Assembly: GCA_018660265.1 (NCBI GenBank)
Contig: JABJKS010000085.1
Span: 81,278-145,277 of the forward strand
Reading direction: 5' to 3'
DNA length: 64,000 nucleotides
Origin: Rhodospirillaceae bacterium
GTDB lineage: Bacteria; Pseudomonadota; Alphaproteobacteria; GCA-2731375
In this document: one piece after another, positions 28,096-36,708 of the stretch
Position numbering within the stretch: the first letter of the stretch is position 1
Layout: each line of letters opens with the position of its first letter
The notes under the pieces: model-generated
Database searches by the model: none
What the model saw: the letters and a program-made list of their open reading frames with translations, nothing else
What the model was told of the DNA's origin: nothing
Program-made: the position numbers and the translations under genes

Positions 28096-30456
28096 GTGAA
28101 AGCAAATATTATCGGCGGCGGTCCGGCCGGACTGTATTTTTCAATTTTGGCCAAAAAACGGCACCCCGACGATCAGATCACCGTTTACGAGCGTAACCGG
28201 GCAGATGACACATTCGGCTTTGGTGTCGTATTTTCCGATGAAACATTGGGCTTTTTCCGGGATGCGGATGGGGAAAGCTATGACGAAATCATCAACCATT
28301 TTGCCTATTGGGATGAAATCGAAACCCACTATGGCGGTCGGGTTATCAGCTCCACCGGGCACGGCTTTTGCGGGATGAGCCGGGTTGGGCTGTTGCAGAT
28401 CCTTCAACGCCGGGCCGAGGGGTTGGGCGTGGAAATCCATTATGAAACCGAAATTGCCGATCTGACCCCCTATCTTGATGCCGATTTGGTGATCGCAGCC
28501 GATGGCGTCAATTCATTGATCCGCGATACATATGCGGCATCCTTCAAACCCTCCATTACCTATCGCCCCAACCGTTTTGTCTGGCTGGGCACCAATGCGC
28601 CATTTGCAGCCTTTGCCTTCACCTTCAAGGAAAACCAGCACGGCATCTGGAATGCCCATGCCTACCAATACGAAGAAGGTCTGGCGACGCTGATTGTTGA
28701 AGCCACCGAAGATACCTGGCGCGCTTCGGGCCTGGATCAGGATGATCAGGCAGCGACAGCGGCCTATATGGCCGAATTGTACAAAGAAGAACTGGGCGGC
28801 CATAAAATCCTGACGAACCGCTCCAACTGGCGGGCCTTCCCGGTTATTCATTGTGAGAGCTGGGTGCATGAAAATGTCGTGCTGATGGGGGATGCGGCCC
28901 ATACGGCGCATTTTTCCATCGGATCAGGCACTAAATTGGCCATGGAAGACGCCATTGCACTGTTCGAGGCGGTGGAGGTGGATCGTAATGACATCGCAGG
29001 CGCGCCGAAGCGCTATGAGGCGGCCCGACGGGACGAGGTTGATCGGATCCAACACGCCGCCAATGTCTCCCTGACCTGGTTTGAAACCGTCGAACGTTTC
29101 TGGGGTATGGATCCGGTACAGTTTAATTTTTCCATGCTGACCCGTTCGAAACAGATCACCTATGAAAATCTATCTTTGCGCGATCCTGCCTTGGTCGAAG
29201 AGGTCCGAAACTGGTTCGCGACCCAGGCTGGCGTTGGGGCCGGTGTTGGGGCCGGTGTTGGGGCCGGTGTTGGGGCCGGCATCGCAGATAGCAATAAGCC
29301 GCCTGTGCCCATGTTCACGCCTTTCCAACTGCGGAATATGACGCTGGATAACCGGGTCGTGGTATCGCCCATGTGTCAGTATTCCGCCACCGGCGGCCTG
29401 CCCAATGACTGGCACATGGTGCATTTAGGAGGCCGCTGCCTTGGCGGGGCCGGGTTGATCTTTACCGAGATGACGGCGGTGAGCGAAGCCGGCCGCATCA
29501 GTCCCGGCTGCACAGGCATGTATACAGACGACCATTGCCAGGCCTGGGCCCGCATCGTTGATTTCGTCCATGGCAACAGTGCGGCAAAGATCTGCCTGCA
29601 GTTGGGGCACGCCGGGCGCAAAGGTTCCACCCAGCTGGGCTGGGAAGCACCCGACCGTCCCCTGAAAAGCGGCAACTGGCCAATTATGTCCGCCTCTCCC
29701 CTGCCCTATTTTCCCGATAGCGCCATACCGAAGGAAATGAGCGCGCAGGATATGGACGAACTGGTCGCAGCCTATGAACAAGCGGCGGAATATGGTCTGA
29801 AGGCGGGCTTCGATATGCTGGAAATCCATATGGCCCATGGCTATCTATTGGCCAGCTTCATCTCTCCGCTGAGCAATCAACGCCGGGACGCCTATAGCGG
29901 CAGTATCGAAAACCGCATGGCGTTTCCGTTGCGGATCTTCAACGCTGTGCGGGCCGTCTGGCCCGATGAAGCACCCATTTCCGTTCGCCTGTCCGCAACC
30001 GATTGGCATCCCGAAGGCCTTAGCCCCGAAGATCTGGTGGCGGCGGCCAAGATGCTAAAGGCGGCAGGCTGTGACCTGATCGATGTTTCGGCTGGTCAAA
30101 CCATCCCTGATCAACAGCCCGTCTATGGCCGGATGTTTCAAACGCCATTCTCGGATCAGATCAGGAATGAAGCGAAAATCCCCACCATGGCCGTAGGCAA
30201 CATCACCACCGCCGATCAGGTCAACACTATTCTGGCGGCTGGACGCGCCGATCTGGTCGCCCTCGCCCGACCGCACCTCACCGACCCCCATTTCACACTG
30301 GAGGCGGCGGCCCGATATAATCACGAAGCGCAAGCCTGGCCGGAACAATATGCCTCCGCCCAGCCCCAGGCCCATGCGGTCGCCTCCCGCCAGCGGGAGG
30401 ACATCGAAGAACTCCGCCGTGCTGCCCGCCCGGCAAAACCGCAACCCACCAATTAG
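28096..30456 (+). CDS. Bifunctional FAD monooxygenase / old-yellow-enzyme (2-aminobenzoyl-CoA or salicylyl-CoA hydroxylase type)
   Basis: The 786-residue fusion has two enzymes. Residues 1-~375 are an FAD-dependent aromatic hydroxylase (ANIIGGGPAGLYFSILAKK at the start, GDAAHTAHFSIGSGTKLAMEDA later) of the salicylyl-CoA 5-hydroxylase type. After a (GVGA)4 linker, residues ~400-770 are an old-yellow-enzyme-type FMN reductase (PFQLRNMTLDNRVVVSPMC, GHAGRKGS, HMAHGYLLASFISPLSNQR split over motifs). This order is that of 2-aminobenzoyl-CoA monooxygenase/reductase of aerobic anthranilate degradation. No CoA ligase or other anthranilate gene is adjacent, so the substrate is inferred. GAAGGGG precedes the start region. 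The stop overlaps the convergent nitronate monooxygenase gene. Confidence 0.88.
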   Translation: MKANIIGGGPAGLYFSILAKKRHPDDQITVYERNRADDTFGFGVVFSDETLGFFRDADGESYDEIINHFAYWDEIETHYGGRVISSTGHGFCGMSRVGLLQILQRRAEGLGVEIHYETEIADLTPYLDADLVIAADGVNSLIRDTYAASFKPSITYRPNRFVWLGTNAPFAAFAFTFKENQHGIWNAHAYQYEEGLATLIVEATEDTWRASGLDQDDQAATAAYMAELYKEELGGHKILTNRSNWRAFPVIHCESWVHENVVLMGDAAHTAHFSIGSGTKLAMEDAIALFEAVEVDRNDIAGAPKRYEAARRDEVDRIQHAANVSLTWFETVERFWGMDPVQFNFSMLTRSKQITYENLSLRDPALVEEVRNWFATQAGVGAGVGAGVGAGVGAGIADSNKPPVPMFTPFQLRNMTLDNRVVVSPMCQYSATGGLPNDWHMVHLGGRCLGGAGLIFTEMTAVSEAGRISPGCTGMYTDDHCQAWARIVDFVHGNSAAKICLQLGHAGRKGSTQLGWEAPDRPLKSGNWPIMSASPLPYFPDSAIPKEMSAQDMDELVAAYEQAAEYGLKAGFDMLEIHMAHGYLLASFISPLSNQRRDAYSGSIENRMAFPLRIFNAVRAVWPDEAPISVRLSATDWHPEGLSPEDLVAAAKMLKAAGCDLIDVSAGQTIPDQQPVYGRMFQTPFSDQIRNEAKIPTMAVGNITTADQVNTILAAGRADLVALARPHLTDPHFTLEAAARYNHEAQAWPEQYASAQPQAHAVASRQREDIEELRRAARPAKPQPTN
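29233..29280 (+). repeat. In-frame 12-bp tandem repeat, four copies
   Basis: The unit GTTGGGGCCGGT is repeated four times (the last base differs in copy 4). It encodes the flexible linker (GVGA)4 between the monooxygenase and the old-yellow-enzyme domains. Copy number can change without breaking the frame. Confidence 0.97.
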
Positions 30457-31565
30457 TCCAAGATATCGTTCAGGCGTTCCTTGGCATCGAGCATTTCGTT
30501 GAGCAGTTCGTAGACGACCTCTTTGACGGAAATCTCCTCGTGCATATCGCCAACGACCTGGCCCACGGGGTAGGTGAGGAATTCTTTGGCGCGGACCCGC
30601 TCAACCCGGGTGCGGCCTTCCTGCCACCACAGATAATTTTGCGTCGGGGCGGGCAAGGTGGCGGGTGCGCCGGGTTCGTCATAGGCTTCGGAAAATCTGT
30701 TACGCAATGTGCGGCATGGTTTGCCGGTTACCGACGTCGTCAAAATAGCGTCCGACGCATCGGCCTCGAACATCTTTTGCTTAATCTCTGGCGTCACCTC
30801 GGACTGCGCTGTTTTCAGCCACAACGACCCGGCCCAGACCCCTTCACAGCCCAGCACCAACGCGGCGGCCAATTGCCGACCCCGGCCGACGCCGCCTGCC
30901 CCCAGTACGGGCATGGGGGCTACCGCATCAACAATTGAAGGCCACAACACCATGGAGGAGACATCGCCCGTGTGCCCGCCCGCCTCTGTCCCCACGGCGA
31001 CAACGAAATCACAGCCCGCCTGACGATGGCGAAGCGCATGTTTCGGCTTGCCAGCCAGGGCACCGACTTTGATCCCCTGGGCATGGGCCCGCTCAACCAA
31101 TTCAACGGGTTGTGAGCCAAGCGCGTTGACGATCAGTTTGATGGGATGCTTCAGGGCCGTTTCGATCATCGCCAGGCTTTCCTGGGGTGTGAAGTTGATG
31201 CCTTTGACAATCTCGCGCTTGATCTCGGCCGCCTCCGCCTCGGGCAAGGGCGGCACGCCGGCCTCATCCAGCATGTTGCGGACGAAATCCACATGCTCTT
31301 TTGGCAGCAGCTGTTCGGGATCAAACTTCATATCGCTGCTGTCATCGAACCGCGACGGCATCAGCACATCGATGCCATAAGGCTTGCCGTCGATATGCTC
31401 ATCGATCCAATTCAGTTCAGCCTCAACCCGCTCCGGGCTCATCCTGGCCATGCCAAGCACACCCATGCCGCCTGCTTTAGAGACCTCAACCACCACATCG
31501 CGGCAATGGGAAAAGGCAAAGATCGGCACATCAATGCCGAACATCTCGCACATCTTACTTTTCAT
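30453..31565 (-). CDS. Nitronate monooxygenase family protein
   Basis: The 370-residue FMN-binding TIM barrel is of the 2-nitropropane dioxygenase/nitronate monooxygenase family. It detoxifies alkyl nitronates or acts in related flavin chemistry. Evidence: PIFAFSHCRDVVVEVSKAGG start, GVLGMARMSPE, the AGCDFVVAVGTEAGGHTGDV phosphate-binding region, and PVLGAGGVGRGRQLAAALVLG. The C-terminal region is longer than in minimal members and ends with a helical tail. It overlaps the end of the preceding convergent gene by four bases and is divergent from the PPOX-type flavoprotein gene. Confidence 0.9.
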   Translation of the reverse strand: MKSKMCEMFGIDVPIFAFSHCRDVVVEVSKAGGMGVLGMARMSPERVEAELNWIDEHIDGKPYGIDVLMPSRFDDSSDMKFDPEQLLPKEHVDFVRNMLDEAGVPPLPEAEAAEIKREIVKGINFTPQESLAMIETALKHPIKLIVNALGSQPVELVERAHAQGIKVGALAGKPKHALRHRQAGCDFVVAVGTEAGGHTGDVSSMVLWPSIVDAVAPMPVLGAGGVGRGRQLAAALVLGCEGVWAGSLWLKTAQSEVTPEIKQKMFEADASDAILTTSVTGKPCRTLRNRFSEAYDEPGAPATLPAPTQNYLWWQEGRTRVERVRAKEFLTYPVGQVVGDMHEEISVKEVVYELLNEMLDAKERLNDILD

Positions 31566-31628
31566 TTGAAATTTCCTGACTAGACTTCCTACGACACCCG
31601 ACAGTATGCCGAATAAGGGGACTTAAGC

Positions 31629-32240
31629 ATGTCAAAAATCAAATCCAAAGAACATCTGCGGGAAATTTATCCACCCGCCGTGACGCGCGCCCTGGATAAG
31701 CAGATGACCGCCCTGGATGTCCACTGCCGGCAATACATCTCGCTCTCACCCTTTGTCATCCTGGCCACCAAGGGTGATGACAGCCTTGGCGATGCCACAC
31801 CCCGCGGGGGGGAGCCGGGGTTCGTCCATGTGGAAAGCGACGGTGCCATTCTGATCCCCGATTGGCCGGGCAACAACCGTTTGGATACTTTGGAAAACAT
31901 AATCGACAACCCGGGCATCGGCTTGTTGTTCCTGATCCCCGGGGTTAAGGAAACCCTGCGTATCAACGGCACGGCGGACATTGTCATCGACGAAGTCACC
32001 CGGCATTTGTTCGAGACCAGGGGCAAGCACCCCAGATCCGTTATTCGCATTCACATCAATGAAGTCTATCTGCACTGTGCCAAGGCTCTTATGCGCTCGC
32101 ACCTATGGGAAGAGACAGCCCGGATTGACCGGGCCGAACTGCCTAGCATGGGACAGATGATCAATGATCAGACTGGCGCCAGCAAAGCGCCGCCAAGCCA
32201 GTCGGAAATGGAAAAACAATATGAAAAGATTTTGTATTAG
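31629..32240 (+). CDS. PPOX-type FMN-dependent flavoprotein (MSMEG_1061-like)
   Basis: The 203-residue split-barrel flavin-binding protein belongs to the pyridoxamine 5'-phosphate oxidase superfamily. Its markers are HCRQYISLSPFVILATKG, a GDATPRGGEPGFVHV segment, IPDWPGNNRLDTLENIIDNP and LLFLIPGVKETLRINGTA. These are the motifs of a subfamily annotated as MSMEG_1061-type. Its natural substrate is unknown. AAGGGGA lies before the ATG. It is divergent from the nitronate monooxygenase gene, and the ~60-base shared region probably holds both promoters. Confidence 0.86.
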   Translation: MSKIKSKEHLREIYPPAVTRALDKQMTALDVHCRQYISLSPFVILATKGDDSLGDATPRGGEPGFVHVESDGAILIPDWPGNNRLDTLENIIDNPGIGLLFLIPGVKETLRINGTADIVIDEVTRHLFETRGKHPRSVIRIHINEVYLHCAKALMRSHLWEETARIDRAELPSMGQMINDQTGASKAPPSQSEMEKQYEKILY

Positions 32241-32344
32241 CGCCTAAAGCGCATTTATTCTAAATGCACTCGAGTTCTTAAGAACCAGGCAATTGAACCA
32301 ATTACCTAAGTCGCGATAGCGAACCAGATTAATTGAAAATGGCC

Positions 32345-32764
32345 CTAACTATCGGTGTTTTCGGTCCAGGGTATGGCGGTGAAATCGACACCTTCTTCGA
32401 CCAGCTCCTTAGCCTCCGCCGTCGTGGCCTCACCGTAGATATCGCGCTTTTCGGTTTCGCCATAGTGGATCTTGCGGGCTTCTTCAGCGAATTCCTTGCC
32501 CACATAGTCGCAGTTTTCTTCCACATGCTGTTTCATCTTCGCCAGCATATGCATCGCCTCCGCCGCGACGGCGCTTTCCTTGGCGGCCTTGGCCTGTTTT
32601 TTGGAGGTCGAGATATTGGGTGCCATCAAGGCCTTTTCCACCTGATCATCGCCACAGGTGGGGCATTGTACCTGACCATTTTTGCGCAGGCCATCAAACG
32701 CCTTTGAACCCTTGAACCAAGCCTCAAAGGTGTGTTTGTTTGCGCAGATTAAATCAAATACCAT
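32345..32764 (-). CDS. DUF1178 family protein
   Basis: The 139-residue protein is recognised by its start MVFDLICANKHTFEAWF and the zinc-ribbon-like CPTCGDD. A charged helical middle part and the C-terminal VDFTAIPW follow, as in the DUF1178 family widespread in alphaproteobacteria. The function is unknown. The frame continues upstream, but the second of two adjacent ATGs (32764) is placed correctly after GGGGA. It shares a 47-base divergent region with the methyltransferase gene. Confidence 0.88.
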   Translation of the reverse strand: MVFDLICANKHTFEAWFKGSKAFDGLRKNGQVQCPTCGDDQVEKALMAPNISTSKKQAKAAKESAVAAEAMHMLAKMKQHVEENCDYVGKEFAEEARKIHYGETEKRDIYGEATTAEAKELVEEGVDFTAIPWTENTDS

Positions 32765-32811
32765 CATGTTCCCCATAAATGGCACCGTCGGGGCCATTGA
32801 GCAAGGCCGGA

Positions 32812-33369
32812 ATGACAAAAAGACAACAAACAACCACCCCCCCTGAAAGCCTATCGAGCATCAGCCCGTGGATCGCCCGTTTTGCCGATCAAGTGCCCGC
32901 GAACGGCACGGTACTTGATCTGGCCTGCGGTCGAGGCCGGCATACTGCTTTTTTTCTGGAACAAGGCCACAAGGTGACCGCGCTCGATAAAGATACCTCG
33001 GCCCTTAACCACCTGAAAAACCGGGAAAACCTGGAGATTTTGACCTGTGATCTGGAAGATGGCAGCGCCTGGCCACTGGGGCCGCCGGAGTTGCGACAAT
33101 TCAGCGCAATTGTGGTGGTCAACTACCTTTATCGGCCTATTTTACCCCGGATTATCGACGCTATCGAACCGGGCGGCATCCTTCTCTACGATACATTCGC
33201 ACTGGGCAATGAGGCTTTCGGTCGGCCCAAAAACCCCGATTTTCTGCTACATCCAGGGGAGTTGGAGGCGGCTGTTGAAGGCAAGTTGGAGGTGTTGGCC
33301 AGCTTTCACGGCCTTGTGGAAATCCCCCAGCCTGCCATGCGGCAACAAATCTGTGCCCGGCGATCCTGA
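32812..33369 (+). CDS. Class I SAM-dependent methyltransferase (TehB-like)
   Basis: The 185-residue protein has the SAM-binding motif I VLDLACGRGRHTAFF, motif II VTALDKD, an acidic LTCDLED and a later FSAIVVVNYLYRP strand. It belongs to the TehB-like/methyltransferase type 11 group; the substrate is unknown. ATG 32812 is chosen over 32779 because AAGG precedes it and the leading residues of the longer form do not resemble the family. Downstream lies a strong inverted repeat and then a Baeyer-Villiger monooxygenase gene. Confidence 0.85.
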   Translation: MTKRQQTTTPPESLSSISPWIARFADQVPANGTVLDLACGRGRHTAFFLEQGHKVTALDKDTSALNHLKNRENLEILTCDLEDGSAWPLGPPELRQFSAIVVVNYLYRPILPRIIDAIEPGGILLYDTFALGNEAFGRPKNPDFLLHPGELEAAVEGKLEVLASFHGLVEIPQPAMRQQICARRS

Positions 33370-33380
33370 GCTATGGACGA

Positions 33381-33404
33381 AAATTCTAATGCTTGTTAGA
33401 ATTT
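33381..33404. promoter_or_regulatory. Perfect inverted repeat just before a monooxygenase start codon
   Basis: AAATTCTAA (33381-33389) and TTAGAATTT (33396-33404) are perfect 9-base arms around a 6-base spacer. The right arm ends four bases before the ATG of the next gene, where a ribosome-binding site would normally lie. An operator for a dimeric regulator is the likeliest reading; a weak AT-rich terminator for the methyltransferase gene is the alternative. Confidence 0.55.
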
Positions 33405-33408
33405 GTCC

Positions 33409-35034
33409 ATGAAAAATCAAAGTAAAAACGAGTCTCTCCAGCACGAAGTGATCATCATTGGTGCCGGTGTCAGCGGAATTTATCAATTGTATCGGCTGCT
33501 GGACGAGGGCGTGAATGTCACCGTCCTAGAGGCCGGCGGCGGCCCTGGCGGCACCTGGTATTGGAACCGATATCCTGGCGCGCGTTTTGATTCGGAAAGT
33601 TATAGCTACGGCTATTCCTTCTCCAAAGAACTGTTGGATGAGTGGGATTGGAGCGAGCATTTCGCGGGCCAGCCGGAAACCCTGAGCTATCTGGAGCATG
33701 TGGTCAAAAAATTCGATCTGAAAAAGCATATGCAGTTCAATTGCAAGGTGGATTCAGCGCACTTTGACGACGAGAGCAATTCCTGGAAGGTCAATCTTAA
33801 CGATGGTCGCGTCCTGACGACGCGCTATCTGTTGACCGCAATTGGCATGCTGTCCGCCCCGACCATGCCAATCATTGATGGCGTTGAAAACTTCAAAGGC
33901 GAAAGCTTTCACACCTACAATTGGCCCCACGATCCGGTTGACCTAAAAGGCAAAAGGGTCGGCGTACTGGGCACCGGTGCCACGGCGGTTCAGATTATCG
34001 CCGAAATCGCCGATAAGGTAGATGAACTGACGGTCTTCCAACGGCGTCCGAATTGGTGCGCGCCACTCCATAACAGTAAAATCTCGGACGAGGATCAGGC
34101 AAAGATCCACGCCAGCTATGATGATATTTTTGCCCGCTGCAAGGAAACGCCCGGCGGCTTTATCCACGGCCCGGACCGGCGCAAATTTGACGAGGTATCT
34201 GAAGAAGACCGTCTGGCGTTTTGGGAGGAATTATATAGCTCCCCCGGCTTTGGCGTCTGGATCGGCAATTTCCGCGATGTTCTGGTGGAAAAACACGCAA
34301 ACGCGGCGTTTACCGAATTTATCGCCGACAAAATACGCTCCCGTGTAAACGATCCCGTAACAGCGGAGAAACTGATCCCCAAGGATCATGGTTTCGGCAC
34401 CCGTCGCGTGCCGTTGGAAACACGCTATTACGAAGCCTACAATCGGGACAATGTGCATCTGATCGACCTCAATGACACCCCGATTGAACGCATTACACCG
34501 GCTGGCATCAAATGTTCAGACAAGGAATACGAACTGGATGTGATCATCTATGCCACCGGCTTCGATGCGATCACCGGTGCCTTTGACCGGATTGAATTCA
34601 CCGGCGTTGGCGGGCAAAAGTTGAGCGATAAATGGTATGAAGGCCCCATCACCTATCTGGGCCTGCAAACAGCAGGCTTCCCGAACCTGATTACCATTGC
34701 CGGGCCCCAGGGTGGTTCCGTTTCAACCAACTTCCCCCGCGGCATCGAAGAGGCTGTGGATTGGGCCACGGATCTGTTCAGGCATCTTCGCAGCCACGGC
34801 TATACCCGTGTGGAGCCAACCCAGGAAGCAGAGGAAGAGTGGGACGCCCACGTTAAAAAGACCTACGAATATTCCCTGCTGACCACGACCAAATCCTGGT
34901 TCACGGGCTATAACTCCAACGTTGAAAATCATGACAAGCTGCGATACCTGATCTACAACGGCGGCACGCCACGCTATCGCCAGCGCCTGCAACAGGTGGT
35001 GGCGGACGACTATCAGGGGTTTGCCCTGCGTTAG
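33409..35034 (+). CDS. Flavin-containing Baeyer-Villiger monooxygenase (paralogue 1)
   Basis: The 541-residue enzyme uses FAD and NADPH to insert oxygen next to a ketone (cyclohexanone-monooxygenase type). Evidence: the N-terminal FAD motif IIIGAGVSGIYQLY, GGTWYWNRYPGARFDSES, the BVMO fingerprint FKGESFHTYNWPHD, the second nucleotide-binding motif GVLGTGATAVQII, and the ATGFD segment near residue 385. ATG 33409 is preferred to TTG 33403. No ribosome-binding site is visible because a palindrome fills that place. A close paralogue lies 4.6 kb away at 39661-41319 on the opposite strand. Confidence 0.93.
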   Translation: MKNQSKNESLQHEVIIIGAGVSGIYQLYRLLDEGVNVTVLEAGGGPGGTWYWNRYPGARFDSESYSYGYSFSKELLDEWDWSEHFAGQPETLSYLEHVVKKFDLKKHMQFNCKVDSAHFDDESNSWKVNLNDGRVLTTRYLLTAIGMLSAPTMPIIDGVENFKGESFHTYNWPHDPVDLKGKRVGVLGTGATAVQIIAEIADKVDELTVFQRRPNWCAPLHNSKISDEDQAKIHASYDDIFARCKETPGGFIHGPDRRKFDEVSEEDRLAFWEELYSSPGFGVWIGNFRDVLVEKHANAAFTEFIADKIRSRVNDPVTAEKLIPKDHGFGTRRVPLETRYYEAYNRDNVHLIDLNDTPIERITPAGIKCSDKEYELDVIIYATGFDAITGAFDRIEFTGVGGQKLSDKWYEGPITYLGLQTAGFPNLITIAGPQGGSVSTNFPRGIEEAVDWATDLFRHLRSHGYTRVEPTQEAEEEWDAHVKKTYEYSLLTTTKSWFTGYNSNVENHDKLRYLIYNGGTPRYRQRLQQVVADDYQGFALR

Positions 35035-35048
35035 GTCTATCCCAGTGC

Positions 35049-35918
35049 CTAGCCCAGCACGTCCCCCAGGGGCGTTTGCCCGCTGCCCCGGGGCAGGGGT
35101 TGTTGCTGGCTTTCGTGGGGGGCCCAGCCGGTCAGGGTGATGATCTGAAATGTTGCCGGGATGCGGTCGTCATCGTCGCCGTAATTTTGATGATAGTGTC
35201 GGGCGGCAGCTTCAATCACCGCGCGGGGGGTGAAATGCCGTTGTCGTTCGGCCACGGCATTGCCTTCGCCCAGGCCCCGCAGCTCCGCCATCATGGCGAA
35301 GGGATTGGCATAGGACAGCACGATCTGATCGGTATCCACCACCGGCAGGGCGAAGCCTGCCCGCTGCATTAAGGCACCTGCATCATGAGGATCAACGAAG
35401 GGGGAGACGCGGGGGGAAGCACCGCCCTTGGCCGCTATTTCACCGGCCATAAGCGATTGCCGCAATTCATCCAAAGTCCCGCCGCCCAGCATGGCGCACA
35501 GAAACAGGCCATCAGGCTTCAGGGCCCGGCGGATCTGGCTGAATGCGCCCGGCAGATCATTGACCCAGTGCAATGACAGATTGGAGATGATCAGATCGAA
35601 CTGGCCATCGGCAAACGGCAACACTTCCTCGTCCACCGCTAGGCGAATACCTTCGGCCTGGCCCAGCATGGCCGGGGACAGATCACATTGCACCAATTCT
35701 TCGATACCGCCTCGGCCCGCAAGGACGGAGGCCAATTGCCCGCCATGACAGCCCAGGTCCAGGGCCATTGGGAAGTCTCGTTTAATGTCTAACAGACAAT
35801 CGCCGAGGCGGTCGGCGACTTCACGCAACAGAAAATCATAAGCTTCAAGCCTGGGTGCTGCCCGGTCCCGATGGTGTCGCACGGCCAGGCGATCAAATAC
35901 TTGCGGAACCCCCGGCAC
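35049..35918 (-). CDS. SAM-dependent methyltransferase, NDUFAF5/BioC-like
   Basis: The ~289-residue protein has the start PQVFDRLAVRHHRDRAA typical of the bacterial relatives of the mitochondrial complex I assembly factor NDUFAF5. The SAM motif ALDLGCHGGQLAS, VQCDLSPAML, and FDLIISNLSLHWVNDLPGA follow. The family may methylate or hydroxylate a complex I subunit or act like BioC; the role here is inferred. GTG 35918 is proposed because it follows the upstream stop by four bases and gives the family N-terminus. Upstream in-frame ATG 35945 would overlap the SDR gene by 23 bases. Confidence 0.82.
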   Translation of the reverse strand: MPGVPQVFDRLAVRHHRDRAAPRLEAYDFLLREVADRLGDCLLDIKRDFPMALDLGCHGGQLASVLAGRGGIEELVQCDLSPAMLGQAEGIRLAVDEEVLPFADGQFDLIISNLSLHWVNDLPGAFSQIRRALKPDGLFLCAMLGGGTLDELRQSLMAGEIAAKGGASPRVSPFVDPHDAGALMQRAGFALPVVDTDQIVLSYANPFAMMAELRGLGEGNAVAERQRHFTPRAVIEAAARHYHQNYGDDDDRIPATFQIITLTGWAPHESQQQPLPRGSGQTPLGDVLG

Positions 35919-35922
35919 GTCT

Positions 35923-36675
35923 CTATACCGCCGCCGCGCCGCCATCCACCGGCAGGATAACACCGGTGATCCAGCGCGCCTCGTCCGAAACCAGGAACAA
36001 GGCGGCGCGCGCCACCTCGATGGGCATGCCGTGGCCCAGGGGGGTGGCCTGGGCCAGGGGATGGGCGGCCACATCCCCCATCATGCGCTGCACCCGTTCC
36101 GATGCCACGACGCCAGGGGCCACGGCGTTGACGCGGATTCTGTGCTCCGCCAATTCCTGGGCCAGGGATTTGGTCAGGGTCAGGACGCCGCCCTTGGCGG
36201 CTGTGTAGGCGTCGGCACCTTGGGTTGCCTTCATGGCACGGATGGAGGTGGTGTTGAGGATCGCACCGCCGCCCCGTTCGATCAGATGGGGAATGGCAAA
36301 GCGGCAGGTCAGGAAACTGCCGTAGAGATCAACCCCCATGGTGCGCCAGAATTCTTCCAGGGGAATATCGGTGACTTTGCCGTCATCCTGGGTGGCACCA
36401 CCGGCATTGTTATAGACAATATCCAGGCCACCAAAAGCCGCGACGCACTGGGTCACGGCAGCTTGCGCATCATCGGGTTCAGCGATATCCGTGGCCACAA
36501 ACATGGCCCGGCCGCCCTTGGCCTCAATCTCGGCCACAACGTCCGAGCCTGCCTCCACATCCCGGTCGGCAACCAAAACGGCAGCGCCCTCTTCGGCAAA
36601 CAATAATGCAGAGGCGCGCCCGATACCCCAGGCAGCGCCGGTGATCAATGCGACCTTATCCTCAAGACGTGCCAT
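35923..36675 (-). CDS. Short-chain dehydrogenase/reductase
   Basis: The 250-residue classical SDR has the cofactor motif TGAAWGIGRA (the TGxxxGxG pattern), the ATDIAEPDD acidic loop, the NNAGG structural motif, the catalytic Ser in NTTSI, and YTAAK. The end VILPVDGGAAAV is typical. It probably oxidises or reduces a hydroxyl/keto substrate with NAD(P). The frame is open ~360 bases further upstream, but ATG 36675 gives the exact family start. It forms a tight pair with the downstream methyltransferase gene and is divergent from comF. Confidence 0.92.
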   Translation of the reverse strand: MARLEDKVALITGAAWGIGRASALLFAEEGAAVLVADRDVEAGSDVVAEIEAKGGRAMFVATDIAEPDDAQAAVTQCVAAFGGLDIVYNNAGGATQDDGKVTDIPLEEFWRTMGVDLYGSFLTCRFAIPHLIERGGGAILNTTSIRAMKATQGADAYTAAKGGVLTLTKSLAQELAEHRIRVNAVAPGVVASERVQRMMGDVAAHPLAQATPLGHGMPIEVARAALFLVSDEARWITGVILPVDGGAAAV

Positions 36676-36708
36676 AATGCATACCTGTCTAATCCGCCCA
36701 TATCCGTA

